Below are positions 33,612 through 41,220 of a DNA stretch of 64,000 nt, one piece after another. How positions within the stretch are numbered: the stretch's first letter is position 1; each line of letters starts with the position of its first letter. The position numbers and the translations under genes are program-made. This DNA comes from an uncultured Flavobacterium sp. (GTDB taxonomy: Bacteria; Bacteroidota; Bacteroidia; Flavobacteriales; Flavobacteriaceae). Under the pieces are notes generated by a model, which saw only the letters and a list, made by a program, of their open reading frames with translations, did no database searches and was not told the DNA's origin. The DNA lies in NCBI GenBank assembly GCA_943912855.1, contig CALTVC010000003.1:1-64000 (forward strand), in the 5' to 3' direction.

Positions 33612-33675
33612 TTTGTTTCAGGTTTAAAGTTTCAAGTTCTGCCAGAACGTCAAAAAACTTTAAACCTGAAACAAA
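33612..33675. repeat. 21-bp perfect inverted repeat of GTTTNAR heptamers
   Basis: Arms 33612-33632 and 33655-33675 match perfectly over 21 bp. Inside each arm the word repeats every 7 bp (GTTTCAG-GTTTAAA-GTTTCAA-GTT). In the centre GTTCT-gcc-AGAAC (33636-33648) forms a mini-hairpin. It lies between yqeY and tRNA-Arg. Confidence 0.7.
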
Positions 33676-33679
33676 TTAT

Positions 33680-34129
33680 TTAAGCCAGTGATTTCTTCAC
33701 TACGCTCGATATGGTTTTACCATCGGCACTACCGGCAAGTTCTTTAGAAGCAATACCCATAACCTTACCCATATCAGCCATTCCGCTAAAACCGTTTTCT
33801 GAAATGATACGACGGATGATTACTTCAACCTCTTCTTCGTTTAGCTGAGTCGGAAGGAATTTCTCTATAACAGCTGCTTGTGCAAGTTCCGGATCGGCAA
33901 GATCCTGCCTGCCCTGCTCTATGTATATCGCGGCACTGTCCTTACGCTGTTTCACCAGTTTCTGAAGCAGTTTTATTTCGTCCTCGGCAGATATTTCTTC
34001 TTTAGCACCACTTTCAGTTTGTGCCAAAAGAATACCTGATTTTATTGCTCTTAGCGACTCAAGCGCTACAGTATCTTTCTCTTTCATGGCCGTTTTCATA
34101 GCGTCCATGATCTGTGATTGCAAACTCAT
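33680..34129 (-). CDS. GatB/YqeY domain protein
   Basis: 149 aa, soluble and mostly helical: LRAIKSGILLAQTESGAKEEIS, KQRKDSAAIYIEQGRQDLA (outlines) and a C-terminal SGMADMGKVMG...SVVKKSL stretch. This is the YqeY family, related to the tail domain of GatB amidotransferase and suspected to bind tRNA. No enzyme function is proven. It stands 89 bp after ftsZ on the same strand, with the ftsZ terminator between, and ahead of tRNA-Arg. Confidence 0.9.
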   Translation of the reverse strand: MSLQSQIMDAMKTAMKEKDTVALESLRAIKSGILLAQTESGAKEEISAEDEIKLLQKLVKQRKDSAAIYIEQGRQDLADPELAQAAVIEKFLPTQLNEEEVEVIIRRIISENGFSGMADMGKVMGIASKELAGSADGKTISSVVKKSLA

Positions 34130-34159
34130 AACCGTAATTTTATTTGAGTGGCGAAGATA

Positions 34160-34200
34160 AAAAAATAACCCGAAAACATCATCATGTTTTCGGGTTAAGG
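34160..34200 (-). terminator. terminator of the dcw cluster after ftsZ
   Basis: AACCCGAAAACAT (34167-34179), loop CATC, ATGTTTTCGGGTT (34184-34196), perfect 13 bp, with seven T after it on the minus strand. Confidence 0.9.
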
Positions 34201-34218
34201 TATCACATTAGGGTTAGT

Positions 34219-36333
34219 TTAGTCTACGTTATCATGTAAAAATGAGTTGTTAGACCTAAGCTGTAAATCATTGTTACTATCAAAACCAAGAGACAATCTA
34301 GACCTGTTTGCAGCATTTTGCGACTCGTTAAGATCAATCCCCATTCTTTTGTAAGCAGGCTCCTTTTCAAACTCATCTATGCGTGAGTTATGGAACTTAT
34401 GATTAAACTCCTTCATCTTCCTTCTGCGCTCTTCTGCCCTTAGCCTTAGTGTTTCTTCAATGGTCATTTCTACCGGAGAAGTTTCTTCTGCCATAGGCAC
34501 AAACCTTGGTGCAGGCGGAGCTACAGGCTCTGGCTGAACCTGTTGTACAGGCGCCTGAGCTATGGGCTGTTGCTGTACAGGAGCAGCAGCCACAGGCTCG
34601 TTAGTAGGCTCAAATATATTTTTTAGCGTAAACTGAAGCTCTTGTGCAAGTGGCTCTTCTTTAACCACAGGCTTAGAGTTTAACAGTTCGTTTTCTTTTT
34701 CAAGATAATCTTCAAGTGAGTAACGGATTACTCCTGATTCATTTACTTGTGGAGCAGGAATTTCATTTACCGGAGCAGGAGCTGCTTCTTTTACTTCTTC
34801 CATTAGGCTGAAGTACGTAGTAACTTCCTCTTTCCTGGCGTTGTCTGCAGAAAGGTCAAAAGAAAAAGCAAATTGCTCTTCTTTCTTCTCTACAATTACA
34901 AACTCAGGATCTATTACTTCAATGTCCCTGAAATCCCTGATAGATGGTTGTGCCATTGCTACAGGAGCAGCAACAGGTGTAACAACCGGCTCAGCCACAG
35001 GTGCTGCTGCAACCGGAACAATTACCGGAGCCGCAACAACAGGGGTTTCTTTTACAGGAGCCACAATTTCAAAAAATACGTCAAGGTTATTGATGAAATC
35101 TGAAGCGGGCTCCGCTATGGTCACTTCAGCTACCGGCTTTTTTTCCTCAACCTCCTCCTCAAGGGTGTGTACAATTCTGGCTTCTACAGCCGGAACTTCA
35201 GCAACAACAGGCTCATGCTTAGCCTCTGTTGGCGCAGAGAAATCAAATGATGGCACAACCGATGATTTAGAAAGGTCGTGTACCATTTTCTGCTCTTCTT
35301 CAAGCGCGTGTACTATCTTCTTAGGCTCGTTGTTTACAATCTCGTTTTGCTGCTCTATGTTAAAACCAGTAGCAATAATGGTTACAGCAATAGAGTCGCC
35401 AAGCGATTCATCTTCACCAACACCCATGATGATGTTAGCGTTGAAACCTGCCTCACTTTGTATGTGGTCGTTAATTTCACCAATTTCGTCAATGGTAATC
35501 TCAGTAGTACCAGATACTATTAGCAACAGTACGTTTTTAGCACCTGTAATTTTATTGTCATTAAGTAGCGGACTGTCAAGCGCGCTTACAATAGCGTCTT
35601 TAGCACGGTTTTCGCCATCGCATGTAGCCGAACCCATTATAGCAGTACCACTGTTGCTTAGTACGGTCTTAGCATCTTTAAGGTCAATGTTCTGGGTGTA
35701 GTGGTGCGTAATAACTTCTGCAATACCGCGAGAAGCCGTTGCTAACACCTCGTCTGCCTTAGAGAAACCAGCCTTAAAGCCAAGGTTACCATACACTTCC
35801 CTAAGCTTGTTATTGTTTATTACAATAAGCGAGTCTACCTGTTTACGAAGACGCTCCACACCTTTAAGTGCCTGCTCTCCCCTTACCTTACCTTCAAACT
35901 GGAAAGGAATGGTAACTATACCTACTGTAAGTATATCGCGCTCTTTTGCCAACTGGGCAATTACCGGAGCGGCACCTGTACCGGTACCACCACCCATACC
36001 AGCCGTAATAAACAGCATCTTGGTATTGGTATCGAGCATTTTTTCAATGTCTTCTATGCTTTCAAGGGCCGATTGCTGACCTACCTCCGGGTTGGCGCCT
36101 GCACCAAGACCCTCGGTAAGATTCATACCCAGTTGAATTTTTGTGGGAACAGGGCTGTTTTGAAGCGCCTGGCTGTCTGTATTACAGATAACAAAGTCTA
36201 CCCCTTTTATTCCCTGCTTAAACATGTGGTTGATTGCATTGCTACCGCCGCCACCAACACCTACTACCTTGATTACGTTCGACTGGTTTTTAGGCAAATC
36301 AAACGAAATACTTGCAAAATCTGTATTCATCAT
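34219..36333 (-). CDS. ftsZ: cell division protein FtsZ with long C-terminal extension
   Basis: 704 aa, against about 380 in E. coli. The GTPase core (about 1-330) has GGGGSNAINHM near 28, the tubulin signature GGGTGTGAAPV near 115 and the T7 loop region. The extension of about 370 residues is acidic and Pro/Ala/Val-rich, with two copies of IVH(A/T)LEEE (about 345 and 385) and a PVQQVQPEPVA motif shared with FtsA. The far C-terminus (LSLGFDSNNDL...) is probably the tail that binds partners. FtsZ forms the division ring. It starts 14 bp after ftsA, with adjoining ATG codons at 36331-36333 and 36328-36330. Confidence 0.95.
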   Translation of the reverse strand: MMNTDFASISFDLPKNQSNVIKVVGVGGGGSNAINHMFKQGIKGVDFVICNTDSQALQNSPVPTKIQLGMNLTEGLGAGANPEVGQQSALESIEDIEKMLDTNTKMLFITAGMGGGTGTGAAPVIAQLAKERDILTVGIVTIPFQFEGKVRGEQALKGVERLRKQVDSLIVINNNKLREVYGNLGFKAGFSKADEVLATASRGIAEVITHHYTQNIDLKDAKTVLSNSGTAIMGSATCDGENRAKDAIVSALDSPLLNDNKITGAKNVLLLIVSGTTEITIDEIGEINDHIQSEAGFNANIIMGVGEDESLGDSIAVTIIATGFNIEQQNEIVNNEPKKIVHALEEEQKMVHDLSKSSVVPSFDFSAPTEAKHEPVVAEVPAVEARIVHTLEEEVEEKKPVAEVTIAEPASDFINNLDVFFEIVAPVKETPVVAAPVIVPVAAAPVAEPVVTPVAAPVAMAQPSIRDFRDIEVIDPEFVIVEKKEEQFAFSFDLSADNARKEEVTTYFSLMEEVKEAAPAPVNEIPAPQVNESGVIRYSLEDYLEKENELLNSKPVVKEEPLAQELQFTLKNIFEPTNEPVAAAPVQQQPIAQAPVQQVQPEPVAPPAPRFVPMAEETSPVEMTIEETLRLRAEERRRKMKEFNHKFHNSRIDEFEKEPAYKRMGIDLNESQNAANRSRLSLGFDSNNDLQLRSNNSFLHDNVD

Positions 36334-36346
36334 AATCAGTGGGTTA

Positions 36347-37819
36347 TTATTCTGCGTTATCTAAAAAATCTTTAATCTTATCTATATACTTGTCAAAAAA
36401 CGACCTTCTTACTTTCTTTTCAGTCGATTCTTCTACTTCTTCATTTACCATAGTCCTTGTAGCCGATGCTGTTGCCGTAGCGGTAGCGGTAGCTTCAAAA
36501 ACAGGCTCAGGAGCCGATACTGCTACAGGTTCCGGCTGTACCTGCTGTACCGGAGTCGGTTTAGGCGCAGGTACATTTACCGCAGGTTGCTGGTAGCGTA
36601 CTACCGGCTGCTGGTAACTTTGTTTTTGCAGTTCTACAAGTGGCGTAGCACTTACTGTATTATTACGAAGGCTGTTCATAACAAGACCTACTGCCGTAGC
36701 ATAAAGAGGGCTCGAAATTTCTTCGCCTGATTTACCGGCAAGGTGCTCGTTAGGGTAACCTATACGGGTATCCATGCCTGTAATATATTCTACAAGTTGC
36801 TTTATATGTTTCAGTTCAGAACCACCACCGGTAAGCACTATACCTGCAATAAGTTTTTTGCGTGGGTCTTCATGTCCGTATGCTTTAATCTCTGCAAACA
36901 CCTGCTCTATGATTTCAACCACGCGGGCGTGGATAATCTTAGAAAGGTTTTTAAGCGAAATCTCTTTCGGTTCACGACCGCGAAGACCAGGGATAGAAAC
37001 AATTTCGTTATCCTTGTTTTCACCCGGCCAAGCCGAACCAAATTTCACTTTAAGCAGTTCTGCCTGTTTTTCTATGATAGAGCAACCTTCTTTTATGTCG
37101 TCTGTAATCACGTTTCCACCGAAAGGAATAACCGCGGTATGACGGATGATGCCATCTTTAAAAATAGCAAGATCAGTAGTACCGCCACCTATGTCTATAA
37201 GGGCTACACCTGCCTCTTTTTCTTCCTGGCTCAGTACCGCATCGGCAGAAGCAAGTGGCTCAAGGGTAAGACCCGAAAGGTCCAAGCCCGAACTCTTAAT
37301 GCAACGCCCTACGTTACGGATGCTCGATGCTTGCCCCACTACTACGTGGAAACTGGCCTCCAGCCTGCCGCCGTACATGCCTATAGGTTCTTTAATTTCG
37401 TTTTGTCCGTCTATTTTAAACTCCTGCGGGAGTACGTGTATAATTTCCTCACCCGGAAGCATAGCCAGTTTGTGCACCTGGTTAATAAGCAAATCAATGT
37501 CGGCATCGCCAATCACTTCTTCAGGATTGTTCCTGCTGATGTAATCACTGTGCTGAATGCTGCGTATGTGCTGGCCGGCAATGCCCACCACCACATCATT
37601 AATGCGAAAACCACTATTTGTTTCAGCTTCCTGTATTGCCTGCTGTATAGACTGTATGGTCTGGGTAATGTTATTTACCACACCACGGGCCACCCCAAGG
37701 CTTTTAGATTTACCTATGCCCAGGATTTCCAGTTTGCCATACTCGTTCTTCTTGCCAATCATCGCAACGATTTTCGTTGTTCCGATATCTAAACCTACTG
37801 CAATGCTCTCTCTTTCCAT
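36347..37819 (-). CDS. ftsA: cell division protein FtsA
   Basis: 490 aa actin-like ATPase that ties the FtsZ ring to the membrane. I chose the ATG at 37817-37819 (MERESIAVGLDIGTTKI), next to the ftsQ stop. Phosphate motifs are GLDIGTTK near 8 and DIGGGTTDLA near 206, and the adenosine motif is TGGGSEL near 335. After about 385 comes a linker with Gln, Pro and a (AT)n run coded by a 6-bp repeat, plus PVQQVQPEPVA as in FtsZ. The end, RRSFFDKYIDKIKDFL, is the amphipathic membrane anchor. Confidence 0.95.
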   Translation of the reverse strand: MERESIAVGLDIGTTKIVAMIGKKNEYGKLEILGIGKSKSLGVARGVVNNITQTIQSIQQAIQEAETNSGFRINDVVVGIAGQHIRSIQHSDYISRNNPEEVIGDADIDLLINQVHKLAMLPGEEIIHVLPQEFKIDGQNEIKEPIGMYGGRLEASFHVVVGQASSIRNVGRCIKSSGLDLSGLTLEPLASADAVLSQEEKEAGVALIDIGGGTTDLAIFKDGIIRHTAVIPFGGNVITDDIKEGCSIIEKQAELLKVKFGSAWPGENKDNEIVSIPGLRGREPKEISLKNLSKIIHARVVEIIEQVFAEIKAYGHEDPRKKLIAGIVLTGGGSELKHIKQLVEYITGMDTRIGYPNEHLAGKSGEEISSPLYATAVGLVMNSLRNNTVSATPLVELQKQSYQQPVVRYQQPAVNVPAPKPTPVQQVQPEPVAVSAPEPVFEATATATATASATRTMVNEEVEESTEKKVRRSFFDKYIDKIKDFLDNAE

Positions 37820-37820
37820 A

Positions 37821-38546
37821 TTACTGTTTTTTGGTGCACACAACCTGCTGCGTAAACTTCAGGTTTATTGTTTTGTATTTCTCTGTCAATGTATCCTTAA
37901 TGGCGTCCTGCAAAAACGCTTTGTAATTATCAAATTTCCTGTCTATGTTTATGGGACTGCCAAACATAATGTCAAAATCATATCCGCGTGCCGCCATAAC
38001 TATATTTCCTTCCGGCCTTACTTCCATTCCTGTAATGTTCTTTTTCAGGAAATCGTCGTCGTAGATGTAATTCAGCAGCTTTGCGAGTTCTTTTTTCTCT
38101 ACCACATTAAGGTTGCCTGTTAGGAGCGGCACCCTTGCGGTTTCGTTTTCGCTTAGCGGCATTACATTGCCTTCATAGTCCAGATAATAGGATTTTGCCC
38201 CCTCAAAAATTCTTGCAACCGGCTTCTTTTGTGTGATTTCCGCTACCAGTTTCCCATCTACTGTTGCGTAAACCTCTGCCTTGCCGACCATAGGATTTTC
38301 ATTGATATTTTTTTCCACCTTACCCAAATCTAGCTGAACTTTCTTAACAGATGTAAGGTTGCCTAAATTTTGTTTCAACAACTTATTAACCTCCTCTTTT
38401 GTAATAAAAGTCTGCGTTTCTGCAAATACTACTTCGGGTTTGGTCAAACTCCTGTTTTCATTTCGGTGTGCAGAAAAAGAATATAAAAAAACCGCCACGC
38501 CCAGCATAGCTAACAGCCTTATATTATTCCAGTCTATCTTTTTCAT
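37821..38546 (-). CDS. ftsQ: cell division protein FtsQ
   Basis: 241 aa. One N-terminal membrane helix at about residues 8-22, then a POTRA-like region (TKEEVNKLLKQNLG) and beta domain. Sequence is weakly conserved, as usual for Bacteroidetes FtsQ, and the gene order murC-ftsQ-ftsA-ftsZ supports the call. FtsQ links FtsL/FtsB to the rest of the divisome. It overlaps the end of murC by 23 bp and ends 1 bp before ftsA. Confidence 0.88.
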   Translation of the reverse strand: MKKIDWNNIRLLAMLGVAVFLYSFSAHRNENRSLTKPEVVFAETQTFITKEEVNKLLKQNLGNLTSVKKVQLDLGKVEKNINENPMVGKAEVYATVDGKLVAEITQKKPVARIFEGAKSYYLDYEGNVMPLSENETARVPLLTGNLNVVEKKELAKLLNYIYDDDFLKKNITGMEVRPEGNIVMAARGYDFDIMFGSPINIDRKFDNYKAFLQDAIKDTLTEKYKTINLKFTQQVVCTKKQ

Positions 38547-39882
38547 GTAACAACGCTTTAATTTCAGGAACCATCTCTCCTATATCGCCCGCCCCTATGG
38601 TTATAACTACATCTGCCCTGGTCGTTTTAAGCAGCTGTAGCAGGTCTTGCTTGCTAACCAGTTTCTTGGTCGGGTTTTCAATTTTATCGAACAACCACTG
38701 GCTGGTAATGCCTTCTATGGGCAACTCCCTTGCCGGGTAAATATCTAACAACACTATATTTTCAAACTGCCCCAGGCTCTGTGCAAAGCCATCGGCAAAA
38801 TCGCGTGTGCGACTGAACAAATGCGGCTGGAAAACCGCCAGTACCTTTTTATCCGGGTACAATTCGCTCACAGCCTGGTACACCGCGTTTATCTCTGTGG
38901 GGTGGTGCGCGTAATCGTCTATGTACACCAACTTATCAGTCTTTATCTGGTAGCTGAACCTGCGCCTTACGCCTTTAAAGCTTGCCAACGCTGATTTAAT
39001 ATCTTCGCCCGATACTCCGTAGGTTCTGGCCATTGCCAAAGCCAACGTAGCATTAGTCAGGTTATGGTGACCCGGTAGCCCAAAACGAATGTCGGTAATC
39101 GTTTCGCTTGGCGTTACCACATCAAACACGTACCAACTGTCTTCTATCCGGATATTCTGTGCCGAAAATTTACCGTTACCCACGCCTACGGTTATTCCTT
39201 CTAACGGAAGTCCCTTAACCACAAACATCTTGTTTTTGTCTTCCACCTTATCGGCAAACTCACGGAATGATGCTTCTATCGAAGCGGTGTCGCCGTAAAT
39301 GTCCAGGTGGTCGGCATCCATGCTTGTTACGCAGGCAATGTCCGGATGCAGGTGCAGGAACGAACGGTCAAACTCATCAGCCTCTGCTACGGTTACCGTT
39401 TTGCCACTGCCTATGAGGTTAGAGTTGTAGTTTTCTACCACCCCACCTATAAAGGCGGTAACGTCTACACCGCTTTGGTACAGTATATGCCCCAAAATAC
39501 TACTTGTTGTGGTTTTGCCATGGGTACCCGCTACCGCAAAAGAGAAAGTCCCTTTAGTGATGATGCCCAGTACTTCGGCACGTTTTTTAACCACAAACCC
39601 GTTATCCAGAAAGTAGTTCCACTCGGTGTGGTGCTTAGGCACCGCCGGGGTTACTACTACCAGTGTATGTTCTTTATCAAGGAACGAATCTTCAATCAAT
39701 GCCGTACTGTCGTCAAAGTGGATGTGTATCCCCTCGGCAACTAGCTCGTCTGTAAGATGGGTTGGGGTTTTATCATAACCCGCTACATTTTTGCCTATGA
39801 ACTTAAAATAGCGTGCAATGGCACTCATGCCGATGCCACCAATACCAATAAAATAGACATTTTTAATGTTTGCTAATTCCAT
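38524..39882 (-). CDS. murC: UDP-N-acetylmuramate--L-alanine ligase
   Basis: 452 aa. Adds L-Ala to UDP-MurNAc with ATP in the cytoplasm. N-terminal Rossmann motif FIGIGGIGMSAIAR near 11-24, P-loop AGTHGKTTTSS near 117, then DDYAHHPTEI near 325, which marks MurC. It overlaps ftsQ downstream, and the 106-bp gap upstream to murG is filled by octamer repeats. Confident. Confidence 0.95.
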   Translation of the reverse strand: MELANIKNVYFIGIGGIGMSAIARYFKFIGKNVAGYDKTPTHLTDELVAEGIHIHFDDSTALIEDSFLDKEHTLVVVTPAVPKHHTEWNYFLDNGFVVKKRAEVLGIITKGTFSFAVAGTHGKTTTSSILGHILYQSGVDVTAFIGGVVENYNSNLIGSGKTVTVAEADEFDRSFLHLHPDIACVTSMDADHLDIYGDTASIEASFREFADKVEDKNKMFVVKGLPLEGITVGVGNGKFSAQNIRIEDSWYVFDVVTPSETITDIRFGLPGHHNLTNATLALAMARTYGVSGEDIKSALASFKGVRRRFSYQIKTDKLVYIDDYAHHPTEINAVYQAVSELYPDKKVLAVFQPHLFSRTRDFADGFAQSLGQFENIVLLDIYPARELPIEGITSQWLFDKIENPTKKLVSKQDLLQLLKTTRADVVITIGAGDIGEMVPEIKALLHEKDRLE

Positions 39883-39890
39883 CTTTTTTA

Positions 39891-40007
39891 AAAGCTTCTG
39901 AGCCGCTGCGTTATTTAGCTTCTTAGCTATTCCCCAGACATCAGCGTTCAGCTTATATTTATTCTTTTTGACTCAGTTACTAAGAAACTTAGCGTCTAAG
40001 CAACTTT
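39891..40007. repeat. CTAAGNNR octamer tracts, inverted pair, murC-murG gap
   Basis: Minus-strand tract CTAAGAAG-CTAAATAA-CGCAGCGG-CTCAGAAG-CTTT (39891-39926) faces plus-strand tract CTCAGTTA-CTAAGAAA-CTTAGCGT-CTAAGCAA-CTTT (39972-40007). Strict 8-bp period. The right tract runs into murG and codes its last residues (LLRR, stop). Confidence 0.65.
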
Positions 40008-41083
40008 ATCACTTCTTCAACAATATCATTCGTGGCGTTTACCTTAGCCAGTTTCTTCATGTTTTCGCTTAGTGATTGTTGTTTTTCGGTATTGCTTACC
40101 AAATCAGCAAACACGGGCTGAAACTGTGTATCGAGCTGCGCTTCCTTTAGCAAAATTGCCCCGCCTTTATTCACTATGGCTTCGGCATTTTTGGTCTGGT
40201 GGTCTTCCGCTACGTTTGGCGACGGTATAAAAATTACCGGCTTCCCTACAATACACAATTCCGATACCGAAGAAGCTCCTGCACGCGACACCACAAAATC
40301 GGCGGCTGCGTATACTAAATCCATTCTGTCTATGAACGCCAGCACTTGTACATTTTCCTTTTCATCGTGGTGCTTGTACTGCTCATGGTAGAGCTTTCCG
40401 CATTGCCAAATCACCTGTACATCGTGCGCCTGTATAAAAGCAAGCTCTTTATCTATGAGTTGGTTTACGCGACGTGCTCCAAGGCTACCTCCTAAAACCA
40501 ACAGTGTTTTTTTATTCGGGTCGAGCCCAAAGTGCTTTATTGCTTCAGCACGCTTGGTATCGGTATCAATCAAATCCTGCCTTACCGGATTGCCCGTAAA
40601 GACAATTTTATTTTCCGGAAAAAACCGTTCAAGGTTATCGTATGCTACACATATTTTGCTTGCCGTTTTTGCCAGCCACTTATTGGTTATGCCCGGAAAG
40701 GAATTTTGTTCCTGTATTACCGTAGGCACTCCCATACCCGAAGCCGCTTTTAGCAATGGTCCGCTTGCAAACCCTCCGGTACCTATAACCACATCGGGCT
40801 TAAAGTCCTTTATGATGCGTCTTGACCTGATGAGGCTACTGGCAAGCTTTAGCGGAAACATAGCATTATCAAACGTAAGCCTGCGCTGTATTCCTGCTAT
40901 CCATAGGCCGATGATTTTATACCCCGCCTGTGGTACTTTTTGCATTTCCATTTTATCAGAAGCGCCTACAAATAGTATGTCGCACTCCGGGAAACGCACC
41001 TTTAACTCATTTGCAATAGCCACCGCAGGGTAAATATGCCCCCCGGTACCGCCACCACTTAATATGAATTTAGGTTTGCTCAT
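39989..41083 (-). CDS. murG: UDP-N-acetylglucosamine--lipid I GlcNAc transferase
   Basis: 364 aa from the ATG at 41081-41083 (MSKPKFILSGGGTGGHIYPA in outline); a longer frame adds 12 unlike residues. The GGGTGGH loop near 10-16, GTGGFASGPLL near 100, and the acceptor/donor motif SRAGASSVSEL near 265-275 are present. It makes lipid II from lipid I at the inner membrane face. Its 3' end is formed by an octamer repeat tract. Confidence 0.95.
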   Translation of the reverse strand: MSKPKFILSGGGTGGHIYPAVAIANELKVRFPECDILFVGASDKMEMQKVPQAGYKIIGLWIAGIQRRLTFDNAMFPLKLASSLIRSRRIIKDFKPDVVIGTGGFASGPLLKAASGMGVPTVIQEQNSFPGITNKWLAKTASKICVAYDNLERFFPENKIVFTGNPVRQDLIDTDTKRAEAIKHFGLDPNKKTLLVLGGSLGARRVNQLIDKELAFIQAHDVQVIWQCGKLYHEQYKHHDEKENVQVLAFIDRMDLVYAAADFVVSRAGASSVSELCIVGKPVIFIPSPNVAEDHQTKNAEAIVNKGGAILLKEAQLDTQFQPVFADLVSNTEKQQSLSENMKKLAKVNATNDIVEEVIKLLRR

Positions 41084-41120
41084 TTTTTTAGCTTCGTAGC
41101 TCTTGTTGTTATCGTTCATG

Positions 41121-41220
41121 GTTTGTGGTTTATAGTTCCACGCACCGTCTATTATCTATTATCTTACGTCTAAAAATCTTTTGGCTAAGAAGCTAAGTAA
41201 CTCAGCGACTAAGTAGCTTA
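41121..41220. repeat. three word-tracts in the murG-ftsW gap
   Basis: GTTTGTG-GTTTATA-GTTCCAC (41121-41141), then minus-strand AGATAAT-type heptamers (plus GTCTATT-ATCTATT-ATCTTAC-GTCTAAA, 41147-41174), then CTAAGAAG-CTAAGTAA-CTCAGCGA-CTAAGTAG-CTTA (41185-41220), which reaches into the ftsW stop codon. Three word families side by side fill the whole gap. Confidence 0.65.

Noticed and set aside
34841..35701. Ser/Thr/Ala-rich frame opposite ftsZ
   Set aside because: Shadow of the FtsZ linker and core; low complexity from reverse reading of Val/Ala/Glu codons.
36743..37792. Long plus-strand frame opposite ftsA
   Set aside because: Antisense shadow of ftsA; Phe/Tyr/His-rich, no family pattern, no promoter.
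39891..41220. CRISPR-like array
   Set aside because: Period of 8 bp with no spacers and no cas genes; word tracts, not CRISPR repeats.
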